A stretch of DNA of 64,000 nucleotides from Levilactobacillus lindianensis (GCF_003946095.1 NZ_RHOD01000004.1:1-64000), one strand, 5' to 3'; counted from the stretch's first letter, positions 24,765 through 38,190 are shown. Numbers and translations are program-made. Notes: generated by a model from the sequence alone, not told the origin.

Positions 24765-26132
24765 TTACTTCTTAACTAAAACCGTGACACTTTCCACGTG
24801 TGGCGTTTGTGGGAATTGGTCGACTGGCTGGATTGCCCCGTCGATATCATAGCCGAGTTCTTGGAACCGGACCACGTCACGAACCAACGTAGCAGGGTTA
24901 CAGCTGACATAGACAACCTTCTTAGGACCCATCTTAGCGGTGGAATCGATCAGGCTTTCGGCCAGACCCTTACGTGGAGGATCAACCACCACAACGTCGG
25001 GCTTGATGCCGTCTTCTTGCCACTTCGCCATTTGTGACTCGGCCTTAGCAACTTCGAAGGTCACATTGCTCAGGTGGTTCTTCTGAGCGTTAACCTTGGC
25101 ATCTTCAATGGCTTCTGGCACCACATCAACTCCGTAGACTTGCTTGGCGTGCTTAGCCAGTGCTAATGAAATCGTCCCGATTCCACAATAGGCATCGATT
25201 ACGGTTTCTTCACCCGTCAAACCGGCCTTGTCGATGGCCATTTGGTACAGCTTTTCAGTCTGTTGGGGATTGACTTGATAGAATGACCGCGCTGAAATGG
25301 CGAAGGTCAATCCTAACAGGCTGTCCTCAATGGTTGGCTTGCCGTACAGCGTCCGCGTCACGTTACCCATGATGACATTCGTCTTCTTGGCATTAACGTT
25401 CAGGACGATGCTAGTCACTTCTGGCAAAGCCTTGTGAATCTGATCGACCAATTGGGCCTGACTTGGAATCTTCTGTGTCCGGCTAACCAGCACAATCATC
25501 ATTTCGTGACTGTAGTAACCTCGACGAACCATGATCGTTCGTAAGACACCCTTGTCACTGATTTCATCGTAAGCGGGAATCTCAAACTGACGAAGCAAGT
25601 CGCGGACCTTGACGATGGCCGCGTCGATGGCTGGGTCTTGAATGTAGAAGTCCGTCAATGGAATGAGGTCATGGCTGTGTTGCCGGTAGAAGCCGGTCTC
25701 CAATTGTCCCTTAACCTTGCGAACCGGCACTTGAGCCTTGTTCCGGTATTGGGTTGGGTTAGCCATCCCCAGCGTTGGGGCAACTTCCACCTCAACGTGG
25801 GCCTTGCTGAAGAGTTCCGCAATCTGGTGTTGCTTGAACGTCAGTTGGGCGGGGTAAGCCAGGTGTTGCAATGGCGCAATCCCAGTCTGGCGGTACGTCT
25901 TGTCGACATCCTTCACCCGGTCAGGAGATTCCGTCTTCCAAGTCACGGCGCGGGCAAAACCATAGTGGCTCTGAACCTTCGTTACTTGAATCGTGAGTTC
26001 TTCACCTGGTAAGGCGTTTTCGATAAACAGAGGGAAATCATCAACCTTGGCGACACCCATCCCCTGATAAGTTAAATCAGCAATGGTGACGTCGAGGCGT
26101 TCGTTCTTTGTTACGGGTGCTTTAGTTTTCAT
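24765..26132 (-). CDS. rlmD: 23S rRNA (uracil-C5)-methyltransferase, RlmD/RlmCD type
   Basis: 455 residues. An N-terminal TRAM RNA-binding domain (about 10-70) is followed by the SAM-dependent domain with D-A-Y-C-G-I-G-T-I-S near 313-322, D-P-P-R-K-G-L and the catalytic V-S-C-N-P-A-T-L-V-R-D. It methylates uracil at 23S positions 747 and/or 1939; Gram-positive RlmCD does both. The four cysteines that hold a 4Fe-4S cluster in E. coli RumA are absent: the C-G-G-C-Q region reads T-G-I-A-P-L-Q here. That cluster-free form is common in lactobacilli as far as I recall. It is the last gene of the gat-dgkB block. Confidence 0.91.
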   Translation of the reverse strand: MKTKAPVTKNERLDVTIADLTYQGMGVAKVDDFPLFIENALPGEELTIQVTKVQSHYGFARAVTWKTESPDRVKDVDKTYRQTGIAPLQHLAYPAQLTFKQHQIAELFSKAHVEVEVAPTLGMANPTQYRNKAQVPVRKVKGQLETGFYRQHSHDLIPLTDFYIQDPAIDAAIVKVRDLLRQFEIPAYDEISDKGVLRTIMVRRGYYSHEMMIVLVSRTQKIPSQAQLVDQIHKALPEVTSIVLNVNAKKTNVIMGNVTRTLYGKPTIEDSLLGLTFAISARSFYQVNPQQTEKLYQMAIDKAGLTGEETVIDAYCGIGTISLALAKHAKQVYGVDVVPEAIEDAKVNAQKNHLSNVTFEVAKAESQMAKWQEDGIKPDVVVVDPPRKGLAESLIDSTAKMGPKKVVYVSCNPATLVRDVVRFQELGYDIDGAIQPVDQFPQTPHVESVTVLVKK

Positions 26133-26150
26133 TCGTTCTCCTTAATGAGA

Positions 26151-26188
26151 AAGGGATCTTGCCCTGAAAATGCCGTGCAAAATCCCTT
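26151..26188 (-). terminator. Hairpin between dgkB and rlmCD (weak terminator or attenuator)
   Basis: AAGGGAT/ATCCCTT arms with an inner TTGC/GCAA pairing; on the minus strand TTTCTC follows, so T-richness is poor. It probably lowers or tunes read-through into rlmCD. Confidence 0.5.
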
Positions 26189-26195
26189 CAGTATC

Positions 26196-27212
26196 TTAAT
26201 CTTCCGTTGGTGTCGTTGATCCGTCAGGCAAGCTTTCCACTTGCTTGACAAATTTTTCTTCGGCCTCAAGGACCTCCGGTGATTCACTGGTAACCGCTGC
26301 ATCCGGAATATCGTCGAGATTGGCGTACATTTCGATGTGTTGGGCCAGGTTAGTGAACTTCATGGGAGCATCGCCACCATATTCACCGTCCAGGTTAATC
26401 ATCATGCGGTCTTCTACCGGCCGCGCGATGACCTTGCTGGTCTTCTTATAAATAATGTGGGGATCGTTGATGTGCTTCCCGCCGTTTAAGACGAGACCCA
26501 TCAACCGCAGAATTTCCGGCATGCTGGCCGTCTTCACGATAATCATCGTGAATTTACCATCATCCAAGGCGGCGTCGGGCACAATCTGCTCGAAGCCTCC
26601 GATGGAGTTGGTCAGCGCCAAAAGAAACATCGACGCCTTCCCCCGGAAGTGACCATCGTCATAGGTCAAGTCCATATCAATCGGCTTGATCCGGGGCAAC
26701 AACTCGGCCCCCTTCAACAGATAGGCCAGGTAGCCGAAGATCGACTTGAGGTTGGACGGCACGTCGTAGGTTAGCTCGGTCAATAGACCCCCACCTGCGA
26801 TGTTAATAAAGTAGGTTTCGCCCGCTTGACCGATGTCCATCTTGATGGTTTGGTTCTTCAAAACGACCTTGGCTGCGGCCAACGGGTCCTCACGTGGAAT
26901 GTGTAGGGCTCGGGCGTAGTCATTGGTGGTTCCGGCCGGAATGATGGCCATCTTCGGACGATGGGGTAACCCAGCAATCCCGTTCACAACCTGGTTGATG
27001 GTCCCATCACCACCGGCGGCCACAATGAGTTCAAACCCGGCCTTAGCGGCGCGCGTTGCCTCACTCTGTGCCGAATCCGGGGCGGCAGTTGTTGCGTATG
27101 CACTGGTCTCATAACCGGCCTGTTCAAACACCGCCAGAATATCAATCAGATCTTTTTTTAATGCCTCACGTCCTGAGGTTGGATTGTAGATCACCCTTGC
27201 CCGTTTACGCAT
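26196..27212 (-). CDS. dgkB: Diacylglycerol kinase (soluble, DgkB type)
   Basis: 338 residues with the lipid/diacylglycerol kinase catalytic domain: A-R-V-I-Y-N-P-T-S-G-R at the start, A-A-G-G-D-G-T-I-N-Q-V-V-N-G near 65-78 (nucleotide-binding G-G-D-G-T) and P-A-G-T-T-N-D-Y-A-R near 96-105. DgkB phosphorylates diacylglycerol released during lipoteichoic acid synthesis and returns it to phospholipid. The end of the protein is an acidic tail rich in Glu and Pro. It lies 18 bp after gatB in the conserved gatCAB-dgkB-rlmCD order. Confidence 0.93.
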   Translation of the reverse strand: MRKRARVIYNPTSGREALKKDLIDILAVFEQAGYETSAYATTAAPDSAQSEATRAAKAGFELIVAAGGDGTINQVVNGIAGLPHRPKMAIIPAGTTNDYARALHIPREDPLAAAKVVLKNQTIKMDIGQAGETYFINIAGGGLLTELTYDVPSNLKSIFGYLAYLLKGAELLPRIKPIDMDLTYDDGHFRGKASMFLLALTNSIGGFEQIVPDAALDDGKFTMIIVKTASMPEILRLMGLVLNGGKHINDPHIIYKKTSKVIARPVEDRMMINLDGEYGGDAPMKFTNLAQHIEMYANLDDIPDAAVTSESPEVLEAEEKFVKQVESLPDGSTTPTED

Positions 27213-27230
27213 GCTGTGCCTCCATTGTTC

Positions 27231-28652
27231 TTATTGCTTTAAGGCTGTCATCAGTAACTGATTAACAACCTGCGGGTTAGCTTGTCCGTGGGTTTGTTTC
27301 ATGATTTGACCGACCAGGTAGCCAACGGCCCGTTTCTTCCCGTTGTTAAAGTCTTCAATCGATTGTGGGTTAGCGTCCAAGACGTCATCAATAATCGGTT
27401 GTAACTTAGCTGGATCAGACAATTGAACCAGACCGTGGGCTTCGACGTAAGCCTTAGGTTCTTCACCGGCCGTAATGGCCTTGAAGACCTTCTTGGCCAT
27501 CTTGCTGGAAATGGTCCCATCTGAAATCAGATTGATCATGCCAGCCAGGTTAGCTGGGGTCAGCTTCGTGGCTTGTAAGTCAACGTGATTGTCGTTCAGG
27601 AAGGCGTTAACGTCCCCTTGCAGATAGTTAGCGGCCATCTTAGGGTCAGCCTTCAGCGCCACAGTTGCGTCGAAGAAGTCTGACATTTCCTTGGTTTGGG
27701 TGATAACCATGGCGTCATAATCCGTCAAGCCAAGTTCGTTAACGTAACGTTCCCGCCGCTTGGTTGGCATTTCTGGCATGGCATCCCCGAGTTCCTTGAT
27801 CCAGTCATCACTGATGTTCAGTGCTGGCAGATCGGGTTCTGGGAAGTACCGGTAATCATCGGCACCGGCCTTGACCCGCATCAGGATCGTCTCACCGGTC
27901 TTTTCGTCGAACCGCCGAGTTTCCTGTTGTACAGCACCACCGGCCATCAAGACCTGCTGCTGCCGCTTTTCTTCGTACTCCAGCCCCCGTTGGACATAGT
28001 TGAAGGAGTTCAAGTTCTTTAGTTCGGTCTTGGTCCCAAACTTTTCTTGGCCCACGGGACGGACGGAAATGTTAACGTCAACCCGCATGGACCCTTCTTC
28101 CATCTTCACGTCGGAAATCCCGGTAAATTGGATCCGTTGACGCAAAGCTTCCAGGTAGGCATAGGCTTCAGCTGGTGAAGCAATGTCCGGCTTGGAAACA
28201 ATTTCAATCAAAGGCGTCCCCTGCCGGTTCAAATCGACATAAGAATGATCGCGTTCGTGGGTGTTCTTCCCGGCATCTTCTTCGATATGCATCTCGGAGA
28301 TCCCGATCTTTTTCTTCACTCCGTCCACGTCAACTTCAACCCAGCCATCGTGACCGATGGGCTTGTCGGATTGCGTAATTTGGTAGGCCTTCGGGTTATC
28401 CGGATAAAAGTAATTCTTCCGGTCGAAGTGAGTGTGCTGTTCCACGGTCGCATGGAGCGCCAAAGCGGCGATAATCCCATCGGCAACAACACCCTTGTTA
28501 GTCGTTGGTAATACCCCAGGGTATCCCCAATCGATGACGTTGGTGTTGGCGTTAGGATCGGCCCCGTAGGCAACTGGTGATGGGCTAAAGATCTTTGAAT
28601 GAGTCTTTAACTCAATGTGGACTTCAAGTCCAATAGTCGTTTCAAAGTTCAT
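27231..28652 (-). CDS. gatB: Asp-tRNA(Asn)/Glu-tRNA(Gln) amidotransferase subunit B
   Basis: 473 residues. Starts [15 protein letters not shown] and contains [16 protein letters not shown] and [15 protein letters not shown], all diagnostic of GatB, with the helical tRNA-binding tail at the C-terminus. It phosphorylates the misacylated tRNA's side chain and receives ammonia from GatA. Its ATG overlaps the last base of gatA (28652), so the two are coupled. Confidence 0.96.
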   Translation of the reverse strand: MNFETTIGLEVHIELKTHSKIFSPSPVAYGADPNANTNVIDWGYPGVLPTTNKGVVADGIIAALALHATVEQHTHFDRKNYFYPDNPKAYQITQSDKPIGHDGWVEVDVDGVKKKIGISEMHIEEDAGKNTHERDHSYVDLNRQGTPLIEIVSKPDIASPAEAYAYLEALRQRIQFTGISDVKMEEGSMRVDVNISVRPVGQEKFGTKTELKNLNSFNYVQRGLEYEEKRQQQVLMAGGAVQQETRRFDEKTGETILMRVKAGADDYRYFPEPDLPALNISDDWIKELGDAMPEMPTKRRERYVNELGLTDYDAMVITQTKEMSDFFDATVALKADPKMAANYLQGDVNAFLNDNHVDLQATKLTPANLAGMINLISDGTISSKMAKKVFKAITAGEEPKAYVEAHGLVQLSDPAKLQPIIDDVLDANPQSIEDFNNGKKRAVGYLVGQIMKQTHGQANPQVVNQLLMTALKQ

Positions 28653-30121
28653 TAGTTTTGACCTCCTAACGTTGGCAATTGGGTGTGGAAGTCCGTGCTC
28701 TGTTCGAACGCGTATCCGGCCCGGTAAAGCGTGCTTTCGTCAAATGGCCGGCCGATCAATTGCATCCCGACAGGTAAGCCATTGCTGAATCCGGCTGGCA
28801 AGGAAAGTCCTGGCAATCCGGCTAAGTTAACGGGAATCGTCAAGACGTCATTCATGTACATGGTGATTGGATCCTTGATTTCGTCACCCAAACCAAAGGC
28901 TGGTGTTGGGGCAACGGGACCCATAATGAAGTCATGATCCTTCAAGATAGCCTTGAAGTCATTCATGATCACCGTCCGAACCTTGGCGGCCTTCAAGAAG
29001 TAGGCATCGTAGAACCCAGCGGACAGTGAGAACGTCCCCAACATAATCCGGCGCTTAACTTCGTCGCCAAACCCTTCGGAACGAGACTTCACGTAAACAT
29101 CTTCCAAGTTCTGAACATCCTGTGCGCGGTACCCATAACGAATCCCATCGAACCGTTGCAGGTTAGAAGAGGCTTCAGAGGACGCAATGATGTAGTAGGC
29201 TGCAACCCCGTACTTATTGTGTGGTAAGGAAACTTCGTCAACCGTGGCCCCTAACTTGCGGTAGGTGTCAGCGGCAGCCAGAATAGCCGTCTTGACGTCA
29301 TCACTGACCCCATCGGCCAAGTATTCCTTAGGCAAGCCAATCCGCAAGCCGTTGACACTAGTCGCATCGTTTAAATCGGCGGCAAAATCAGGAACAGCTT
29401 GCGTTGAACTGGTTAGATCGTGGTCATCATGGCCGGCAATGGCACTCAATACCGTAGCATTGTCTTTAACCCCATGAGTCAAGGGGCCAATTTGGTCCAA
29501 ACTTGACCCAAAGGCAATCAGGCCCCAACGAGACACCCGACCATACGTTGGCTTGATACCAACGATGCCGTTAAATGAAGCGGGTTGCCGAATCGAACCA
29601 CCGGTATCGGAACCCAATGCGACTGGCACTTGACCAGAAGCAACGGCAGCCGCCGAGCCACCGGAAGATCCACCGGGAACCTTGGTTTGATCCCAGGCGT
29701 TCTTGGTTGGCTTGAAAGCTGAGTTTTCAGTCGAGCCACCCATGGCAAACTCATCCAGGTTGGTCTTCCCGACCGTAATCATTTGTGCAGCGGCTAATTT
29801 TTCAGTCACCGTAGCATCGTAGACGGGGTTGAAGTCTCCCAACATCTTGGAGGCAGCGGTCGTCGTTAATCCCTTGGTAACAATATTATCTTTTAAAGCC
29901 ACGGGAATTCCGGCCAATGGCTGGTCATCACTGATACCGGCCTCATCAATCTTAGCGGCCTGAGCCAAGGCGGCGTCTTCATTGAGGTTTAAGAAGGCGT
30001 CAATCTTGGTATCCGTGTCCTTGATATTGTCGAGTGTCGCTTGGGTTAATTCCTTAGCACTGACCTTTTTGGCAACCAGGTCGGCGTGGAGGCTAGCGAG
30101 ATCTTGGTTAAAGTAGTTCAT
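28652..30121 (-). CDS. gatA: Asp-tRNA(Asn)/Glu-tRNA(Gln) amidotransferase subunit A
   Basis: 489 residues, amidase-signature family. The catalytic triad is visible: Lys77 in A-L-K-D-N, the cis-Ser at 152 in P-G-G-S-S-G-G-S and the nucleophile Ser176 in D-T-G-G-S-I-R-Q-P. It hydrolyses glutamine and passes ammonia to GatB. It starts immediately after gatC stops (30121/30122). Confidence 0.96.
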   Translation of the reverse strand: MNYFNQDLASLHADLVAKKVSAKELTQATLDNIKDTDTKIDAFLNLNEDAALAQAAKIDEAGISDDQPLAGIPVALKDNIVTKGLTTTAASKMLGDFNPVYDATVTEKLAAAQMITVGKTNLDEFAMGGSTENSAFKPTKNAWDQTKVPGGSSGGSAAAVASGQVPVALGSDTGGSIRQPASFNGIVGIKPTYGRVSRWGLIAFGSSLDQIGPLTHGVKDNATVLSAIAGHDDHDLTSSTQAVPDFAADLNDATSVNGLRIGLPKEYLADGVSDDVKTAILAAADTYRKLGATVDEVSLPHNKYGVAAYYIIASSEASSNLQRFDGIRYGYRAQDVQNLEDVYVKSRSEGFGDEVKRRIMLGTFSLSAGFYDAYFLKAAKVRTVIMNDFKAILKDHDFIMGPVAPTPAFGLGDEIKDPITMYMNDVLTIPVNLAGLPGLSLPAGFSNGLPVGMQLIGRPFDESTLYRAGYAFEQSTDFHTQLPTLGGQN

Positions 30122-30433
30122 CTATTCATTATCCTCGCTTTCATCGATGATGGCTGGTACCTTGATGAAGCCGCGGGCAGCGTCCGGCGCGTTCTTTAAC
30201 AGCGCCTCACTTTGTCCCCAGTTATCGGCGACATCTTCACGCATCACATTTAATTGGTCAGAAACACTACTGGTTGCTTCGACACCGGTCGTATCGACTT
30301 CACTCAGTGTCTCAAACAGGCCAATAATGTCGTCGAGTTGGGGCGTAAACGCGTCCAACTGGGCATCCGTAAATTCAAGTTTTGCCAATCCGGCAACGTG
30401 TTGAACTTGTTCTCGAGTAATTCGATTAGCCAT
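30122..30433 (-). CDS. gatC: Asp-tRNA(Asn)/Glu-tRNA(Gln) amidotransferase subunit C
   Basis: 103 residues from ATG 30433, with GAGGGA 6 nt upstream. The start M-A-N-R-I-T-R-E-Q-V-Q-H-V-A-x-L-A-K-L and the helical V-D-T-x-G-V-E-A-T-S region are characteristic. GatC wraps around GatA and stabilises the heterotrimer. First gene of the gatCAB-dgkB-rlmCD unit, with its own promoter upstream. Confidence 0.94.
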   Translation of the reverse strand: MANRITREQVQHVAGLAKLEFTDAQLDAFTPQLDDIIGLFETLSEVDTTGVEATSSVSDQLNVMREDVADNWGQSEALLKNAPDAARGFIKVPAIIDESEDNE

Positions 30434-30506
30434 CAATTATCCCTCTTTCTAATTTATCCGCATTCACCATTTACCTTCTAAAATCCAAAGATAAACATAC
30501 ATTGCC

Positions 30507-30533
30507 ATTTTACCATATATCCACGTCAGACAA
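30507..30533 (-). promoter_or_regulatory. Likely promoter of the gat operon
   Basis: On the minus strand TTGTCT (30533-30528), 15 bp, TAAAAT (30512-30507). The spacer is shorter than ideal. It lies between the camS terminator and gatC. Confidence 0.5.
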
Positions 30534-30544
30534 AGGATAATGAC

Positions 30545-30579
30545 AAAAAATCGGTAACCGTTCAACTGACGGCCACCGA
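30545..30579 (-). terminator. Rho-independent terminator after camS
   Basis: TCGGT (30551-30555) pairs with ACCGA (30575-30579) and the inner CCGT with ACGG; six T follow on the minus strand. It closes pcrA-ligA-camS. Confidence 0.82.
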
Positions 30580-30591
30580 CTCGCAATCTGT

Positions 30592-33809
<3,218 letters not shown>

Positions 33810-33816
33810 TTAACTT

Positions 33817-36081
33817 CTAGTCATCCACACGTTTGATCGGGGCAAACGCTGCTAAGAGCCGCTTGACACCCTGTTCTGGAAAGGCAATATCGAGTTCGGC
33901 ATCTTCACCGGTGCCGTTAACCTTAACCACCGTTCCGATACCCCACTTCTTGTGGCTGGCCTTGTCACCGACACCCCAGGTTACCTTACCGGCACCGGTC
34001 CCACCAGATTCACTGACCCGACCGGTCTTGCCATGATAGGGATTAGCAACGGCACTGGCCGTTCGCCGTTCAAACGGCAGGTCCCGGCGACTGGGCGTCA
34101 AGCCGGACTTCGTTTCGCTGTAATCCAGGTGGAGTAGTTCTGGTTCGATTTCGGTAATAAAGCGAGATTGCGGATTCGTCTGTCGCCGACCGTATAGCAT
34201 TCTGGAGTAAGCGTTCGTCAAATAGAGTTTCGTCTGCGCTCGTGTGATCCCCACGTAAGCCAGCCGACGTTCTTCTTCAAGTTCGTCGTCTTCGAGCATC
34301 GCTCTAGACAACGGGAAGATCCCCTCTTCCAGTCCCATCAGAAAGATTACTGGGAATTCCAATCCCTTGGCGGCGTGTAAGGTCATCAACGTGACTTCGG
34401 CGGGTTCTTCCTCCACATCGTCTTGCGCGGAGACCAGCGCCAGATCGGCTAGGAACTCAACCAAACGGTCTTCATCCTCGTCGTGATCGGCGTTGTCCCA
34501 ATCCGTATCAAACTTTTGCGTGACGGATAAGAATTCCTCAATGTTTTCGATGCGCGTTTCGGCTTCCAAAGACTTGGAGGCCTTCAGGGCCTTCATGTAG
34601 CCTGTCTCGTCTAAAATTTGACTGGTAATATCCGAAACCCTGCTGGTAATGGCAGCCGCTTGAATGGCCTTGATGGTCAATCCAAACTTTTCCATTGAAT
34701 TACGGATACGTGTCCCGAGGTTGTTGGCGAGACTGATATTCTGCGTGGCTTCGAGCTCCGTCCAATCATTGAACTCGGCGAACTCTCGTAGCTTGGTCAG
34801 ACTCGTTGCCCCGATCCCCCGCTTGGGCTCGTTGATGATTCGTTCGAGACTCATGGAGTCGGCCGGATTGGCAACCAACGTTAGGTAAGCCAAGACGTCT
34901 CTGATTTCCTTACGGTCGTAGAACTTGTGGCCCCCGACCATGGTGTAAGGAATGTTAGCCTTAACCAGTGTTTCTTCGATCACTCGGGATTGCGCGTTGG
35001 TCCGGTACAGGATGGCAAAGTCCCCGTAATCATGATGATTCTGGTTACGCTCCTCTTGAATCTTAGAGACCACATAGTGTGCTTCGTCATTTTCATTTTG
35101 TCCCCGATAGTAGGAGATTTTATCGCCCTCGGGATTCTCGGTCCACAGATCCTTCTTCTTTCGGTTAACGTTCTTCTGAATCACGTCGTTAGCGGCCTGT
35201 AAGATGGTCTTGGTTGACCGATAGTTCTGCTCCAACAACGTTACGTGGGCGCTGGGGTAGTCATGTTCAAAGTTCAGGATATTTTCCATGTTGGCTCCCC
35301 GCCAACCATAGATACTTTGGTCCCCATCCCCGACGACACAGAGATTGCCGTGCTTCTTAGCCAGCATGTTCACCAGCGTGTACTGTGCATCGTTGGTATC
35401 TTGGTATTCATCGACGTGGATGTACTGGAACTTTTCTTGGTAATACCCTAAGACGTCAGCACTTTCCTTAAACAGCTTGATAGTCAACATGATCAGATCA
35501 TCGAAGTCCATGGCTTGGTTGGCCTTTAGTTCCCGTTGGTAGTTCTCATAAACATTCGAGACGGTTTCCTCGAAGGGATTACCCGCGGCCGCCCGCATCA
35601 TCGCCGGCGTCTGTAACGCATTCTTAGCGTTCGAAATCGCCCCTAAGACAGAGCGGGGATCGAACTTTTTCACATCCAAATTCAACTCTTGTAAGACCCG
35701 CTTAACTAGGGTCCGCTGCTCGCCGGGATCGGCGATCGTGAAGGCGCGGTTATACCCAAGCTTATCGGCATCGCGGCGCAAGATCCGGACACACAACGCA
35801 TGGAAAGTGGAGACCCACACGTCACGACCGTCGGGGCCTAGGAGCTTAGCCACCCGTTCACGCATTTCCTTAGCGGCTTTATTCGTAAAGGTAATCGCCA
35901 GAATCCGCCAAGGCATCACATTATTGTGTTCAATGAGATATGCCACTCGGTGCGTCAATACTCGGGTCTTGCCACTACCGGCACCCGCCAATACCAACAG
36001 GGGTCCCTCCGTCTGGAGAACGGCCTCCGTCTGCTTATCATTCATGCCAGTTAACAATTCTTCTCCTGCCACCGTGAACAC
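33817..36081 (-). CDS. pcrA: UvrD/PcrA-type ATP-dependent DNA helicase
   Basis: 754 residues, superfamily 1A helicase. Walker A G-A-G-S-G-K-T at 33-39, motif II V-D-E-Y-Q-D near 217-222, D-Q-S-I-Y-G-W-R-G-A (III), L-E-Q-N-Y-R-S (IV) and V-G-I-T-R-A (VI). The C-terminal tail carries a small basic domain that in PcrA contacts RNA polymerase or the ribosome. Start uncertain: the GTG at 36081 follows GAGAGG by only 3 nt, while a second GTG at 36072 is 12 nt away. The promoter is an extended -10 box at about 36108. Confidence 0.96.
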   Translation of the reverse strand: MFTVAGEELLTGMNDKQTEAVLQTEGPLLVLAGAGSGKTRVLTHRVAYLIEHNNVMPWRILAITFTNKAAKEMRERVAKLLGPDGRDVWVSTFHALCVRILRRDADKLGYNRAFTIADPGEQRTLVKRVLQELNLDVKKFDPRSVLGAISNAKNALQTPAMMRAAAGNPFEETVSNVYENYQRELKANQAMDFDDLIMLTIKLFKESADVLGYYQEKFQYIHVDEYQDTNDAQYTLVNMLAKKHGNLCVVGDGDQSIYGWRGANMENILNFEHDYPSAHVTLLEQNYRSTKTILQAANDVIQKNVNRKKKDLWTENPEGDKISYYRGQNENDEAHYVVSKIQEERNQNHHDYGDFAILYRTNAQSRVIEETLVKANIPYTMVGGHKFYDRKEIRDVLAYLTLVANPADSMSLERIINEPKRGIGATSLTKLREFAEFNDWTELEATQNISLANNLGTRIRNSMEKFGLTIKAIQAAAITSRVSDITSQILDETGYMKALKASKSLEAETRIENIEEFLSVTQKFDTDWDNADHDEDEDRLVEFLADLALVSAQDDVEEEPAEVTLMTLHAAKGLEFPVIFLMGLEEGIFPLSRAMLEDDELEEERRLAYVGITRAQTKLYLTNAYSRMLYGRRQTNPQSRFITEIEPELLHLDYSETKSGLTPSRRDLPFERRTASAVANPYHGKTGRVSESGGTGAGKVTWGVGDKASHKKWGIGTVVKVNGTGEDAELDIAFPEQGVKRLLAAFAPIKRVDD

Positions 36082-36107
36082 AATCCTCTCTGTAATTAGT
36101 CTTGACC

Positions 36108-36116
36108 ATTATAGCA
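36108..36116 (-). promoter_or_regulatory. Extended -10 box for pcrA-ligA-camS
   Basis: On the minus strand TGCTATAAT (36116-36108), a TGn extended -10. The -35 region is poor, as often with extended -10 promoters. It is about 30 bp before the pcrA start. Confidence 0.6.
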
Positions 36117-36175
36117 AAAAAACATACGTTCTGCGAGGTGAACCCCCTTAGTTTACCAGGTCGTTTTTGCCCATG

Positions 36176-36204
36176 AAAAAGGGTCGAGACCGCTGCCTCG
36201 ACCC
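36176..36204 (-). terminator. Rho-independent terminator after the PurK-like gene
   Basis: GGGTCGAG (36181-36188) pairs exactly with CTCGACCC (36197-36204); five T follow on the minus strand. Confidence 0.9.
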
Positions 36205-36248
36205 CCCTCTTATTCGGGTCATTCGACAACCCTTAAAGAAGTTCTAAA

Positions 36249-37388
36249 TTAAGATTCAGCCGGCGTGTTCCAGATTCCGGTATCATCCAATTGATCTAAT
36301 ATCGTTTTGACGGATTCACCCTGAACCGAGATGTGACCCATGGCCTCATCTGACGCCTGCTTCTTCAGGTGATAGAAGGTGAAGTGCCAGTTAGACTTTA
36401 ACTGCCACTGCGTACGAATAGCCGAAAGCTGATCGTTAGTAAAGGCCGCCGTGACCGCCGGTGTCAGAATCTCTGGGGTAGCCAGTGGTAAGCCAGCGAT
36501 TGCCCGCAGGTGCTGTTCGAACTCATTTACGGTAGCGGACGCGTCAAAGATGTAGCCCGTCTCACTTGGGGCTGGCACAATCTTCTTGACGTAAATAGCG
36601 CCACTGCTCGTTAGGTAAAAGGAGACCTCAAAGACCCCGACGTAGCTCACGTGCTTGGCTACCTCATTGGCAATCCGGTGAATTTCACTCGCAACTGCGT
36701 CGTCAACCTGGGCAGGTACCCAAGTCTTCACCGGTCGGTCGGACACAGAGGCCGTTTCTGTAATTGGAAAGTCCTGCTGATTGCCGTCTTGATCCCGGGC
36801 CACCACGATCGAGTATTCCCGATCATAGGCGATTTGAGATTCCAGGATGTAAGTCCCCCAGTCCAAGAGACCGGCGGCTTTTGCAATGTCCGTTTGTGTC
36901 TTAATCACAAGTTCTCTGCCGTGTGACCATTCCTTTTGAATAGGCTTCAACACACAGGGATACCCAATGGAATTGACGGATTGGTAAACGTCATCCAGGT
37001 TGATGATCGTGGCATATGGCGCGATGTTTACATTGAGTTGTTCGAAGAAGGCTCGTTCAAGCAACCGGTCTTGCATCATTTCCAGCATATCCGTTCCCTG
37101 AGGAATCCGCGTAAACTGGGCCAAGAACTTCACAACATCGGTGCTGACCTGTTCGGAATCATAAACGATGGCCGCACAACTCTCGGCAAAGTGCTGGAGT
37201 TTATCGTGATCCTTGCGCGTCCCCACTGCCTTAAAATCGGCCAGTTGTAGCGCCTCACTGGTTTCATCGGGACCGTAAGCCCCCACGCGTAACCCCATCT
37301 TTCGCGCCGTTGTCACCAACATTGCTGCGTTGGCGCTATTTCCAATCACACCAATTGTATCTCCCGGATATAAGACCGTGTTCGCCAA
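36249..37388 (-). CDS. PurK-like ATP-grasp protein with a degenerate signature
   Basis: 379 residues. It resembles N5-carboxyaminoimidazole ribonucleotide synthase: an N-terminal preATP-grasp fold (I-G-V-I-G-N-S-A-N-A in place of G-I-I-G-G-G-Q-L-G), an ATP-grasp core with C-V-L-K-P near 145-149, V-F-E-V-S-F-Y near 249-255 and a C-terminal beta domain. The usual N-E-I-A-P-R-P-H-N-S-G-H is V-K-K-I-V-P-A-P-S-E-T-G-Y here, so the Arg and the Asn-Ser pair are lost, and no purE or other purine gene is nearby. The position upstream of pcrA is seen in other lactobacilli as I recall. Function is uncertain; a different carboxylate-amine ligation is possible. Confidence 0.75.
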   Translation of the reverse strand: MANTVLYPGDTIGVIGNSANAAMLVTTARKMGLRVGAYGPDETSEALQLADFKAVGTRKDHDKLQHFAESCAAIVYDSEQVSTDVVKFLAQFTRIPQGTDMLEMMQDRLLERAFFEQLNVNIAPYATIINLDDVYQSVNSIGYPCVLKPIQKEWSHGRELVIKTQTDIAKAAGLLDWGTYILESQIAYDREYSIVVARDQDGNQQDFPITETASVSDRPVKTWVPAQVDDAVASEIHRIANEVAKHVSYVGVFEVSFYLTSSGAIYVKKIVPAPSETGYIFDASATVNEFEQHLRAIAGLPLATPEILTPAVTAAFTNDQLSAIRTQWQLKSNWHFTFYHLKKQASDEAMGHISVQGESVKTILDQLDDTGIWNTPAES

Positions 37389-37525
37389 TTTGCTCCCTAC
37401 TTTCTGACTTAATATTATCTAAACAATGATCACTGTGACTAAATCACGATACCAGCGTGTGGTCTCGTGTTCAGTCCTTCACTATAAGTTTAAAGTTTGC
37501 TTACCAATTACACAAGTACCCACCA

Positions 37526-38101
37526 TTAATCTTGGGCAAATTGGACCTCGTTATGTTCAAATGAAGCGATGCTAGCCAGTGCTTCCAACTGAATGCCAGC
37601 ATCCACAACTAACTGATGCCCCTTCTGGAAACGCTTCTCAATCACGACACCGACACCGGCCACCGAAATCTGAGCCGTCTCGGCAATATCCAAGAGCCCT
37701 TGGACCGCCTGACCATTTGCCAAAAAATCATCAATAATGAGGACCCGATCCGTCGCCTTCAAGAACCGCCGATCGATTGAAATGTCGTTGTTCACACGCT
37801 TGGTATAGGAATAAACCTTGGCCGTGTAGAGATGGTCCGTCAGTGTGAGACTCTTATGCTTCCGGGCAAAGATAACGGGCACGTTGAGGTGTAGCCCCGC
37901 CATCACTGCCGGCGCAATTCCAGAAGACTCAACCGTCAGAATTTTGGTAATCCCAGCATCGGCGAACCGACGGGCAAACTCCACCCCCAGTTCATTCATG
38001 AGTTGTGGGTCAATCTGATGATTTAAGAAATTATCCACCTTGAGAACGTCACCTGGCAACACCGTGCCGTCACGTCGAATTCGATCTTCTAGAATTTTCA
38101 T
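37526..38101 (-). CDS. xpt: Xanthine phosphoribosyltransferase
   Basis: 191 residues, type I phosphoribosyltransferase. The start [11 protein letters not shown] is diagnostic of Xpt, with [10 protein letters not shown] near 58-67 and the PRPP loop [12 protein letters not shown] near 119-130. It salvages xanthine to XMP. A candidate start at 38101 follows a weak site. It is 89 bp after menA on the same strand, without a purine riboswitch that I can recognise between them. Confidence 0.94.
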   Translation of the reverse strand: MKILEDRIRRDGTVLPGDVLKVDNFLNHQIDPQLMNELGVEFARRFADAGITKILTVESSGIAPAVMAGLHLNVPVIFARKHKSLTLTDHLYTAKVYSYTKRVNNDISIDRRFLKATDRVLIIDDFLANGQAVQGLLDIAETAQISVAGVGVVIEKRFQKGHQLVVDAGIQLEALASIASFEHNEVQFAQD

Positions 38102-38190
38102 TTTTTTGCGGCCTCCATCAGTTGTTTTGTTTACATTCTACCCGATTGAACCTTAAAAAAACAACGATGGCACGCCACATTTTAGCAGGC

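Noticed and set aside
37389-38190. Guanine riboswitch upstream of xpt or the PurK-like gene
   Set aside because: The short gaps before these genes lack the conserved purine-riboswitch core and a following terminator pair, so I could not support one.
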